From the NCBI GenBank assembly GCA_029259675.1, contig JAJDES010000345.1:1-14813 (forward strand): 14,813 nucleotides of DNA. The letters are read 5' to 3'. This DNA is from Planctomycetota bacterium. GTDB taxonomy: Bacteria > Planctomycetota > UBA1135 > GCA-002686595. Position numbers and translations under genes: made by a program. The notes under the pieces are model-generated. The model was not told the DNA's origin and searched no databases. It saw only the letters and a program-made list of their open reading frames with translations. Positions 1 through 7,381 of this stretch are shown piece after piece. Within the stretch, counting starts at the first letter, position 1. The number at the start of each line of letters is the position of its first letter.

Positions 1-116
1 ACGACCTCATCGCCCTCCCCGCGGCGCATGATCTCATCCAATAGGGCCGGAAGATTCGTACGGAACAATTCCGTGTCCGACAGGGAGGGTATGACGATAG
101 ATACCGGTCGCGTCAC
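1..116 (-). CDS. Family 2 glycosyltransferase, N-terminus only (partial)
   Basis: The first 38 codons of a gene that continues past the left edge of the window. The reading begins at a GTG (116-114) and gives VTRPVSIVIPSL, then about 26 residues ending in GEGDEV. A short basic stretch followed by a VSIVIPSL-type beta strand, and later an Asp/Glu followed by Val, is the usual opening of GT-A fold family 2 glycosyltransferases, where the first strand binds the nucleotide of the sugar donor. The catalytic DxD region is outside the window. The GTG overlaps the TGA of the upstream glycosyltransferase gene in a GTGA arrangement, so the two are probably translationally coupled in one operon. The family call rests on the N-terminal strand only, so it is reasonable but not certain. 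Confidence 0.7.
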   Translation of the reverse strand, partial: MTRPVSIVIPSLSDTELFRTNLPALLDEIMRRGEGDEV

Positions 117-2458
117 GATTGCGGCTCCTCTGTGTCATAAAACAACTCCCATTCGCTCAGCAACCGAGCCACCGCCGTGCGCTTCATAAGGATACGCATG
201 ATATTCGACGAGTATGCGCGCTGCAGCGCATCCATTTGCTCGCGCCGGTGAATCAACTCCGTTTCCAGGGCCTCCAAGAGCTCCAATCCCATGCGCGTAC
301 GCTTGGTCAGGTTCGGCAAGTTTTCCAGGGGCGCGGACTGGGGCGAAGTCACATCCTCCAACGTCTGCGCGTCGGCCGCTTGATCCTCGGACGAATTGTC
401 CAAGACGCGATCCAAGCCCTGCAAGAGTCCCTTTAATTCGCCCTGCAGGACACCGGCGTGCTGCTGCCCCATGCGCAGCATTTGTTCCATGGTTCCTAGT
501 TCCACTTCCAGCCGCTTTTGCTCGGCGTCCAAGCGGCCGCGCTCGGCCCGCATGTGTGCCAATTCTTTGCCGAGTTCCAGACGCAGGGAATCGAGCCAAT
601 CGCGCTCTTCTTGTAGGGAATCAAGCGCTTTGCCCTGCCCCCCCAGTTCGGCGCGCAAGGCCTCGAGACTGGCATCGCGATCGGCCAGTTGATCCTTCAA
701 CCACGCGCTTTCGCGCTCGATCGCCGCCCGGGATTCGCGCTCCTGGGTCAACTCTGACTGCAGCGCTTGACGCGCGCGCTCCTTGTCTTCAAGCACCGCA
801 TCCATCCAGGCCGTGCGCTCCTTCAGCGACTGCTCGGCTTCCGACTTGGAGTGCAAGGCTTCGCTCATCCAACGCGCCTGGCGGCGGCGATCCCGCAAAA
901 GCTCCTGGGCCCGCGACCCCTCATCAAAGGCCTCGCGCAGGAGTTCATCCAAGTGCACGTCCGGCGCCAGTTGCGCCGCCAATTCTCGCAAGCCGCCCGA
1001 GACGCGCTTGAACAGCTCCCTCGTCGGCAAGCTGGATAGCTTTTGCAAACGCGACTCGAAGGCTTGCAAATTGGCCGGCAGACGACTGGGTGCCTGCGCA
1101 TCGGGTGCGAGCATGGACTGATAGATTTCCGTCAGCTCCAGCGCCTGTGCATCCAAACTGTGCACCTCTTCGATGCCGCTCGCCAAGTTCTGAATCAAAC
1201 CGTCTTCGGCACAGCAGCGGTCAAGTTTTTGGGCCAAGTCCGCGGCCGAACCGGCTTCGAACAGCAGGCCGTCGATTCCCTCGCGCACGCTTTCCGGCAA
1301 GGCGCCCAGCCGACTGGCTAATACGGGTCTGCCGGCGGCCAAGGCTTCGCGAATCGCGATCGGGTAATTCTCAACCCAAAGGGAGGGCACGACGACCACG
1401 TCAACCTGTGCCAGCAAGTCGGGCAATTCCTTTTGTTCGTAGGCCCCGCCCCAACGCACGCCGGCTTGAGATGCGGAAGCTCGCAATTGCTCGAGGTACA
1501 ACGGATCGGTTCCATAACCCCAAAGGGTCAATTCCGCCGGCTGCTTCATTTGCTCGAAAGCCTCGACCAAAACGTGCACACCCTTTTGCTTTGAAAAACC
1601 CCCGAAAAATCCGAAGCGCACGGGCGCGGACGGATCGGGGCGTACGGGCGGAACAGATCCCAGTTGCCCGGTTTCGATGCCGTAGGGCAAGTGCGTCAAG
1701 CGCTCGCGATCGATTCCAATTTCGACCAGCTTTTCTAAGAGAAACTTGGTCGGCGCCAAAATGCGATCCAAGCCGGCGTAGGCCTGGGCGCGCCGCTGGT
1801 CGAGTGTGCTGCGCAATTTGTTGGCCGCCTCCCAATCCTGCGGAGCAAATCCGGCAGCTTCCCAATCTCCCTCCAAGAGTTGGTTCAGTTTGGCGGCATC
1901 GGGAGCCGGAAGGTTTTCGGGAGCGACGCCCTGCTGGTAATCGCCCAAGCCCTGCACTTGATTCAATAGGGACAAACCCAAATCGCAACGGGCACAGGCC
2001 GCGCTATCGCCCACAATTTCGCAACGCTCCAAATCCGGTCGCAACAACGTGTAGCGATGGCAAAGGGCGTAGTAATCGTGGGCCGTGTAAACGGTCGGGA
2101 TGCCGCGCTTGCGAGCCTCCTCAATCAAACCGACTCCCAACTTGACGACGTGCTGGAAATGCACCAATTCGGGGCGCTCGCGGTCGAGAAAATCTCCGAA
2201 GCGTCCCGCGACTCCGACCGGATCCAACATTTGCTCGGGGCCGTCGGGACCGTTGTTGATCGTCAACCAAGTCAGGCCGTAGCCGTCGCGCGTTTCACGG
2301 CGCATGGAGTGCTCCGGCAACTCGGGCGCCTTGCGCGGCACGAAAACCTCCAATTGATGACCGGCGCGCACCAAAGCAGCGGCGAGGGCCGCGCTATAGG
2401 TTTCCACTCCGGTGCGTTCCAGAGGGGGAAATCCGTGGGCTATGAGGGAGATGCGCAT
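113..2458 (-). CDS. Family 4 glycosyltransferase with long C-terminal coiled coil
   Basis: A 781-residue protein. Residues 1 to about 450 form a GT-B retaining glycosyltransferase. The opening MRISLIAHGFPP and the RTGVETY loop near residue 17 are typical of the acceptor domain. The HDYYALC segment with Cys133, Cys146, Cys155 and Cys158 (ending CARC) is a cysteine cluster seen in some GT4 enzymes. The donor domain has FGGFSKQKG and the E-x7-E motif ENYPIAIRE at about 363-371. Residues of about 505-665 are very rich in Glu, Arg, Gln and Leu with heptad-like spacing, so a long coiled coil is likely, and a further helical tail follows. The protein is roughly twice the usual GT4 length (350-400). 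An upstream frame is open to a TTG at 2575, but homology begins at the chosen ATG; neither start has a strong ribosome binding site. Its TGA overlaps the GTG of the following family 2 enzyme. Donor and acceptor are unknown; surface polysaccharide or glycoprotein assembly is inferred. Confidence 0.88.
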   Translation of the reverse strand: MRISLIAHGFPPLERTGVETYSAALAAALVRAGHQLEVFVPRKAPELPEHSMRRETRDGYGLTWLTINNGPDGPEQMLDPVGVAGRFGDFLDRERPELVHFQHVVKLGVGLIEEARKRGIPTVYTAHDYYALCHRYTLLRPDLERCEIVGDSAACARCDLGLSLLNQVQGLGDYQQGVAPENLPAPDAAKLNQLLEGDWEAAGFAPQDWEAANKLRSTLDQRRAQAYAGLDRILAPTKFLLEKLVEIGIDRERLTHLPYGIETGQLGSVPPVRPDPSAPVRFGFFGGFSKQKGVHVLVEAFEQMKQPAELTLWGYGTDPLYLEQLRASASQAGVRWGGAYEQKELPDLLAQVDVVVVPSLWVENYPIAIREALAAGRPVLASRLGALPESVREGIDGLLFEAGSAADLAQKLDRCCAEDGLIQNLASGIEEVHSLDAQALELTEIYQSMLAPDAQAPSRLPANLQAFESRLQKLSSLPTRELFKRVSGGLRELAAQLAPDVHLDELLREAFDEGSRAQELLRDRRRQARWMSEALHSKSEAEQSLKERTAWMDAVLEDKERARQALQSELTQERESRAAIERESAWLKDQLADRDASLEALRAELGGQGKALDSLQEERDWLDSLRLELGKELAHMRAERGRLDAEQKRLEVELGTMEQMLRMGQQHAGVLQGELKGLLQGLDRVLDNSSEDQAADAQTLEDVTSPQSAPLENLPNLTKRTRMGLELLEALETELIHRREQMDALQRAYSSNIMRILMKRTAVARLLSEWELFYDTEEPQS

Positions 2459-2966
2459 GCTGCTAATGGGCGCCTTCACCCGCATTGGAAAGGTCAGCGC
2501 AGCCCCATTGAGAGCGCGGGACTCCATTGGCGCGGGGCCGCTCGCCCCACTCAAATCGGATGGCCGGAGGTTCAATCCGACCCAATTCTCGATTCGATGC
2601 GCTGCTTTCCCCCAGGCCCGAGCGAGCCGGCCTCAATGCGGTGCTGGGGAAGCTCACCTGGAATGGCATCCCAACGCAAGCATCTGCCCTCAAACTCAGC
2701 TCAATCAGACCGCCGACAGAGCCCGGTTCCAGATGGCCGATGCAGCCTGGGATCCATGTGAGCGAGGGCTGGGGTGTCATAGGGGGAACATTCTGGCCGC
2801 GATTGCGAGTGCCTTCAATTGGGGCCCGCGCCCGGAATTCAAGCTTCGACGGAGTCCAGGGGCCGGGCGGCCACGGAAACTTGCGATTTCCTTCCAGTGC
2901 GGGTCCATCCCGACACGACACAACTGGCCGGGAAGTACCGGTCCAGAGGCCGGAAAGGGAAGCAAT
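2459..2966. other. Divergent intergenic region between glycosyltransferase and pilin operons
   Basis: These 508 bases separate the minus-strand glycosyltransferases from the plus-strand pilin genes, so promoters for both should lie here. Frames run open through parts of it on both strands, but their translations are rich in Arg, Gly and Pro, look like no protein family, and are best read as high-GC noise. I find no convincing sigma-70 or sigma-54 promoter, no strong dyad and no RNA gene. The only clear signal is the purine-rich ribosome binding site just before the PilV-like gene. Confidence 0.5.
2952..2960 (+). promoter_or_regulatory. Ribosome binding site of the PilV-like gene
   Basis: The purine run GGAAAGGGA ends 6 bases before the ATG at 2967. 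It decides the start of the first pilin gene. The frame is open far upstream, but only this ATG combines a good Shine-Dalgarno sequence with a short class III prepilin leader. Confidence 0.7.
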
Positions 2967-3545
2967 ATGAAACTCGGGAACGCGCCTGTCCGCAGGTGCG
3001 CGCGTGGATTTACATCAACGCGCAATGGGGATGGTTTTACGCTCGCTGAATTGGCATTGGCCATGACGGTGCTGCTCGTCGCATTGATGAGCATCAGTGC
3101 AGCCACCCTACGCAGCCACACATTGAGGCGCCAAAACCGTGAACGCACCTTGGTTGTGAACTCAATCAAGATGTGGGCGGAGCGTATTCATTCGTACAGC
3201 TACACCGATGCCTACACGCAGCCGGGATTGAGTTGGTCGGAGGCCATGCTGGCGGCCTACGGCGCGGGGGGCACGGTGGGCAACACCTTCAACGTATTGG
3301 GGCTCAACCCGGTGCCGGGTCAGGCGAACATGGGCACGATCACCCTGATCACGGACGAAACACAAACCGACGCGGCGCTCAACATTGAAGCGGGTATGCC
3401 CCGCGATCTGAATGGCGACCAGGATGCTGTCGATGCGGATGTGAGCGCGGACGCGCGCATGATTCCGGTGCTCCTGACAATCAATTGGCGCGGTATCAAC
3501 CGCGACTCCACCGAGTCACACGTCTTCTACGTGATGGGATTTTAG
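2967..3545 (+). CDS. Type IV prepilin-like minor pilin, PilV-like
   Basis: A 192-residue prepilin. The leader is 23 residues and ends in Gly23. It is followed by FTLAELALAMTVLLVALM, the class III signal cut by prepilin peptidase PilD, with Phe24 as the methylated residue 1 and Glu28 as the conserved Glu5 that docks with neighbouring pilins. One hydrophobic helix (24 to about 47) runs into a charged amphipathic helix, as in pilins and type II pseudopilins. The globular part contains DLNGDQDAVD at 147-156, an Asp/Asn-spaced loop resembling calcium-binding loops. It is first in a set of three co-directional pilin-like genes; the next starts 9 bases after its stop. PilV is assigned from order and size, not from strong similarity, and a pseudopilin of a type II secretion-like system is an alternative. 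Confidence 0.8.
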   Translation: MKLGNAPVRRCARGFTSTRNGDGFTLAELALAMTVLLVALMSISAATLRSHTLRRQNRERTLVVNSIKMWAERIHSYSYTDAYTQPGLSWSEAMLAAYGAGGTVGNTFNVLGLNPVPGQANMGTITLITDETQTDAALNIEAGMPRDLNGDQDAVDADVSADARMIPVLLTINWRGINRDSTESHVFYVMGF

Positions 3546-3554
3546 GGGAACGAC

Positions 3555-4601
3555 GTGAAGAAAATTTCCAACATCAAGAGCGCCGGCTACACGATTATCG
3601 AGCTCACCGTTGCAAGCACACTCTTTGTGGTCGTGCTGCTTTCGTCCATGGCCTTGCTGGAGCGCGATACGCACCTCAGCCAATCGACCTTGGGCATGGC
3701 CAACGTGGAAGATATGTCCATGCGCATGCTCTATCGCATAGAGCATGAGCTGGCCGATGCGCTGATCGCTAATCCGGTCGCCGTACTCACGTCTGAACTC
3801 ACAGCTGCGGAAACGGGGACCCTTGAAGTCGATCTAACGCTGGACTTCCCCCCCACCGGCACTTTGATTCTCGATCGCGGCACGGGGCTAGAGGAACACA
3901 TTGCCTACACCGGCCTCGGCGTCGGAGGCACGACCTTCACCGGCTTGCAGCGAGGAACCCAATGCACCGAGGCCCAAACGCACGACCCCGGCGCCGACAT
4001 AGACGTCATTTGGGCCGGATTGGCAGAACCCATCGCTGAGCAAATCGCTCCCGCCGCCGATCAGTTCGACGGCATGCACCTGGGTGAGTCCGGACCGATT
4101 TTCTATCGAGGAACCGGAACGGGTATTTCCTACCGCGTACCGATCGATCCGGCCGGCGGAGTCAATTACTTGAATGGCGAAGACATTCAATGGGGTTCCA
4201 CAGTTGGCAATGCCGCCAGCTTGACCGGCTGGTCCACGATCGTCTTCGTGCCCACGGGTCAAGTCATACGCGAGCTCGACACCGCCGACGACATCAACAA
4301 CGACGGCGACACCGTGGACGTGTTCGAGATCGGCCAATTGAGGCGACAGATTTGGGATACCGCCGTGCCCGGAGGCCCGGTCGAGGACTTGGGTCTGGGC
4401 CCCAGTGCGATCCTTCAAGAGCAGTGCAACCACGGTTCAGATTTGGACAACGACGGCTTTGAGGACCCCATTTTCCTATGGGACTCCGTCCGCCGCCGCG
4501 TGCACATCAAGCTGTTCATGCTGGGACACTCCGTCAAAAACATTCCGATCGTAAGACGCGTGGAGACAGTCATGTTTTTGCGCAACGAGAACTTTCTGTA
4601 G
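3555..4601 (+). CDS. Type IV prepilin-like minor pilin, PilW-like
   Basis: A 348-residue prepilin starting at GTG, with an AGGGGA ribosome binding site (3544-3549) 5 bases upstream. The short basic leader MKKISNIKSAG is cut after Gly11. The mature protein begins YTIIELTVAS with the Glu5 equivalent at Glu16 and one membrane helix to about residue 34. Residues of about 103-150 hold a beta-rich element ending in LQRGTQCTEAQTHDPGAD, reminiscent of a small repeated motif found in phage tail and adhesin-like proteins. There are two calcium-loop-like motifs, DINNDGD at 246-252 and DLDNDG at 296-301. The only two cysteines, Cys137 and Cys291, could form a disulfide outside the cytoplasm. Size and position between PilV-like and PilX-like genes suggest PilW or GspJ; I infer a minor component that primes or tips a pilus. 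Confidence 0.8.
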   Translation: MKKISNIKSAGYTIIELTVASTLFVVVLLSSMALLERDTHLSQSTLGMANVEDMSMRMLYRIEHELADALIANPVAVLTSELTAAETGTLEVDLTLDFPPTGTLILDRGTGLEEHIAYTGLGVGGTTFTGLQRGTQCTEAQTHDPGADIDVIWAGLAEPIAEQIAPAADQFDGMHLGESGPIFYRGTGTGISYRVPIDPAGGVNYLNGEDIQWGSTVGNAASLTGWSTIVFVPTGQVIRELDTADDINNDGDTVDVFEIGQLRRQIWDTAVPGGPVEDLGLGPSAILQEQCNHGSDLDNDGFEDPIFLWDSVRRRVHIKLFMLGHSVKNIPIVRRVETVMFLRNENFL

Positions 4602-4696
4602 ATCGCATAGCAAGGGAACAAATCGCGCCTCCTGGGGAGGGGGCTGGTGAAGCAGGGGCCGAACGCAAGTTCGCAACAAGAATGACAGGGGAAGGC
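4602..4696 (+). other. Spacer between PilW-like and PilX-like genes with small hairpins
   Basis: A 95-base spacer inside the operon, longer than the 9 bases between the first two pilin genes. It holds a CCTCC-TGG-GGAGG hairpin (4628-4640) and a CGAAC-GCAA-GTTCG hairpin with a GNRA-type tetraloop (4660-4673). Neither has a following T-run, so a full terminator is unlikely. They could modulate mRNA stability or expression of the large downstream gene. The purine-rich AGGGGAAGG before 4697 is the ribosome binding site. Confidence 0.35.
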
Positions 4697-7249
4697 ATGA
4701 TTGCATCCATTAAGTACCAGACAAGCGCAATCGAGCGGCGCGGGTCAGCATTGGTCATGACGCTCGTGGTCGTAGCAAGCTTGGCCATCTTCGGCTTGGC
4801 ATTGCTATCTTCGGGAATGTCGGGCGCGAAGTCCGTCGGTCGCCAGGAAGACGACTACCGCCTATCGAGCGCGGTGGAAAGTGTCGCCATCCTTGCAGCT
4901 GATGACCTTTGGTCCGGTTACCTCAACGGCAACGGCGGTGCAGCGGAAGACATCTTGTCTTTCCGCGCTTTCCTCGACGGAATCGGCGTGGTTGACAACG
5001 GCGTCGGGCCGCCGCCCACCGCCAATCAGGGACAGGACCTCATGGCCCAGGCTGCAATCCCGGGAGTCGGTGTCGGCAACCCCGAATTCAACAACGTGAA
5101 CATTGACGCCATGCGCGTTTTTCGCCGCGATGTGAACGACGAATCGACACAGCTCTACATCACGGTTTCGGCCAGTACAAACCTGGGTGTGGGCATCGTC
5201 AACCCGGTGCTGAACCGAGCCGTGCAACAGGTGTACACGATTGAGCCCGTTGCCTTCGAGGGCTTTGAGTACGGCATTTTGGCCAACAACGTCAACTGCG
5301 TGTTTTGCCACACCCAAGTCGATTCGGTGGACCGCTTCTACAACACCGATCCCAACGAATACGGCAGTGCGGAGCGCATCAAGGTCGGAACGCTTGAAAG
5401 CCTGATGGTGCGCCACAACATGGACGGCAACGCGGGTGCCTTCAATGACTACGACTCCGATTCGTGGTTGGGCGGCTCACTCTACGTGCGCGGGGCGGCA
5501 ACGGATCACGCCGGCTTGCCCATTGCCGATTGGACTCAACTCAGCATGGGAGGCTTCGCCTTCGATGCCGACGGTCTGATCGTGGAGAATGGATCGGGAG
5601 ACATCACTCCCACCAAATTGAGCCCAGCGGGTCTGCCGCTGCAAGCGGGCGAGAATCTCTATATTGACTATCCCGATGCCTATCAGGATATGGTCGATGG
5701 AAACTTGCCCACGAGCTTCCCGGCACCGATTCCCGACAACGGCGGTATCGATCCGATTACCGGCTTGTCTACGCCGGGTGGCGCGGGCAACAAGACGGTC
5801 GACCCCAACGAGTTCTTCGCAGCTGCGCAGGGCGCCGAGGGAGCCATCACCGCCGGCCTGATCAACGTATCGGCCCCCGGCGATGTGCTTGGAACCGTTC
5901 CCGATTACGCCAGTGCTATTTGGGTCGGAAACCTACCCAGCATTAGCCAGTCGGTATCGGGCAATGTGATTTTGACCGGCACCGAGGACAATCCGATCAG
6001 CATCGACGGCATGGTCGCCATCGAGGGTGATTTGATGATCAACGGCTACGTCAAGGGCTCCGGTACACTCGTGGTCAGTGGCAACATTTATGTGCCCACG
6101 GACCTGATGTACCTCGACGGCAAGCAGTACCTGCCCGGCGATATGGATGGCAATCCGACCGGCCCGCGCACCTTTGGCGTGGCCGAGGACGGCACCGAGA
6201 ACCGCTTGGGCATCGCCGCCGGTGGAAACATCATGATCGGCGACTTTCAACGCCCCTCCTCACTGATGGAGGACATCAACGGCGGATTGGGCTTCGGTTA
6301 CGATCCGCCCGCGAAGTACGAAACGGTCGATGGGGATTACACCCATGACTCGGCGAGCTTCTTGGCGGGCGACTATGGCCAAGGCTGGTCCTTCGCCCTG
6401 TCGGAGCTCTCACTCTTTAACCGCGCCGAATGGGCCAAGACACAAGATTTCTTGCCTGGTATTGGAGAGGACAACACTGATCCCTCAACGTGGTCAGTTG
6501 TTAATCCGCATTCCAAATCGTTGGAATTTCTTCCTGCACCTGGTGAGGAAGGCAACTCTCCCAATACTTGGACGCAGCCCAACCCTAATTACGAGGCGGG
6601 CTACGTACCTCGCTACTACGCCTACGGCGACGGCGACGCCATCCCGATTTACAACAAGGGTGACCTTTACTACGACCCGGCCTCAGACAACTGGGTCGGC
6701 GACTTCGAGGTCCCCCTGGGTTGGGAGCATGTGGGCCAGGACGGATTGGGCAACGCCATTGTGGATGACCCCCAGTTGACCTTGGCGGATCCGACGGACC
6801 CCAATGACCCGCTCTTGTTCGACGCCTTCGGCGACTCGATCGCGGCCATTTCGACTGTGGATCACAACGGAGGCTGGATCACCAGTGACATGTACAAGAT
6901 CTCAGTTGAGTGGTTCGAGGACAATCGCCTGGTCCCCGGTCCGATGAATATTGATGGTCTTCTGTACACCAACAACGCCATCTTCGGCTTGGTCAACCGC
7001 GCGGGCAATACCGCCAACGGCCAAATGATCGTAAACGGCGCGCTGGTGGCATCGGACTTGGGTCTCTTGGTACCTGGCTTTTTCAACGTCGCCGGGCTTG
7101 GAACCGATGCCAATGTGCCCGGTTCGCGCTACGCAACCGGTTTGCAACTCAACTACGACCGCCGGGTGAAGAATCTCTTGAAGATTTCCAACCCCAACCA
7201 AGTCGTGATCAAGCGCACGCTGTGGAATCCCACGGCCAACGTGCTGTAA
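4697..7249 (+). CDS. Large PilX-like pilus protein with CxxCH haem motif and beta-helix segment
   Basis: An 850-residue protein. The N-terminus (RRGSALVMTLVVVASLAIFG, helix about 16-40, then GRQEDDYRLSSAVESVA) resembles PilX/GspK-type minor pilin starts, which have a hydrophobic helix feeding an amphipathic one. It lacks a clean G|FxxxE cleavage site. Residues 201-205 are CVFCH, a perfect CxxCH haem-c attachment motif; these are the only two cysteines in the protein. Residues of about 420-470 show repeated short Gly/Asp/Val strands (ISIDGMVAIEGDLMINGYV), like bactofilin or right-handed beta-helix rungs, and similar strands recur at about 750-800. A 26-residue degenerate tandem repeat lies at 585-636. 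The start at 4697 is chosen for its AGGGGAAGG site; an ATG at 4682 is in frame too. It is much longer than classical PilX (about 200) and may take the role of a tip adhesin. Function is not established. Confidence 0.75.
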   Translation: MIASIKYQTSAIERRGSALVMTLVVVASLAIFGLALLSSGMSGAKSVGRQEDDYRLSSAVESVAILAADDLWSGYLNGNGGAAEDILSFRAFLDGIGVVDNGVGPPPTANQGQDLMAQAAIPGVGVGNPEFNNVNIDAMRVFRRDVNDESTQLYITVSASTNLGVGIVNPVLNRAVQQVYTIEPVAFEGFEYGILANNVNCVFCHTQVDSVDRFYNTDPNEYGSAERIKVGTLESLMVRHNMDGNAGAFNDYDSDSWLGGSLYVRGAATDHAGLPIADWTQLSMGGFAFDADGLIVENGSGDITPTKLSPAGLPLQAGENLYIDYPDAYQDMVDGNLPTSFPAPIPDNGGIDPITGLSTPGGAGNKTVDPNEFFAAAQGAEGAITAGLINVSAPGDVLGTVPDYASAIWVGNLPSISQSVSGNVILTGTEDNPISIDGMVAIEGDLMINGYVKGSGTLVVSGNIYVPTDLMYLDGKQYLPGDMDGNPTGPRTFGVAEDGTENRLGIAAGGNIMIGDFQRPSSLMEDINGGLGFGYDPPAKYETVDGDYTHDSASFLAGDYGQGWSFALSELSLFNRAEWAKTQDFLPGIGEDNTDPSTWSVVNPHSKSLEFLPAPGEEGNSPNTWTQPNPNYEAGYVPRYYAYGDGDAIPIYNKGDLYYDPASDNWVGDFEVPLGWEHVGQDGLGNAIVDDPQLTLADPTDPNDPLLFDAFGDSIAAISTVDHNGGWITSDMYKISVEWFEDNRLVPGPMNIDGLLYTNNAIFGLVNRAGNTANGQMIVNGALVASDLGLLVPGFFNVAGLGTDANVPGSRYATGLQLNYDRRVKNLLKISNPNQVVIKRTLWNPTANVL
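6446..6604 (+). repeat. Degenerate 26-residue tandem duplication inside the PilX-like gene
   Basis: Residues 585-610 and 611-636 align without gaps. Matching positions include FLP at the start of each, GE six residues later, P-x-T-W at 596-599 against 622-625, and NP at 603-604 against 629-630. The DNA here looks less GC-biased in third codon positions than its surroundings, for example gatttcttgcctggtattgg. This suggests a later insertion followed by duplication. Confidence 0.6.
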
Positions 7250-7282
7250 ATCACAAGCGGCGAAATAGCCGTGCAAACACAC

Positions 7283-7323
7283 ACAAGCGGGGTGAACGCA
7301 CATGTTGCGTTCACCCCGCTTGT
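7283..7323. terminator. Bidirectional hairpin terminator between PilX-like gene and trxB
   Basis: A perfect 18-bp inverted repeat, ACAAGCGGGGTGAACGCA (7283-7300) and its exact complement at 7306-7323, with a 5-base CATGT loop. On the plus strand it is followed by a T-rich stretch (TATTTGTTAG). On the minus strand the flank TGTGTGTTTGC is only moderately T-rich. It sits 33 bases after the PilX-like stop and 58 bases beyond the end of trxB, so it can terminate both convergent transcripts. Confidence 0.85.
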
Positions 7324-7381
7324 TATTTGTTAGTCGTCGTTCGCCTGCGACCCGATGCGCGAGCGAAGTTCGCCTTTGGCC

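Noticed and set aside
1090..2145. A 351-codon open frame antisense to the glycosyltransferase gene.
   Set aside because: Its product is dominated by Arg, Pro and Ala with no recognisable domain, and it mirrors the codon bias of the real gene on the other strand.
2794..2806. TGGC and TTGC blocks resembling a sigma-54 promoter before the pilin operon.
   Set aside because: The blocks are 5 bases apart instead of 7, so the strict -24/-12 geometry fails.
2412..2966. The pilin frame is open far upstream of the PilV-like start, giving a 377-residue product.
   Set aside because: The upstream translation is low-complexity and unlike any family. The prepilin leader and the GGAAAGGGA ribosome binding site fix the start at 2967.
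4478..4696. Open frame upstream of the PilX-like gene overlapping the end of the PilW-like gene.
   Set aside because: A 124-base overlap is unlikely, and the ATG at 4697 has a strong ribosome binding site directly before the hydrophobic pilin-like helix.
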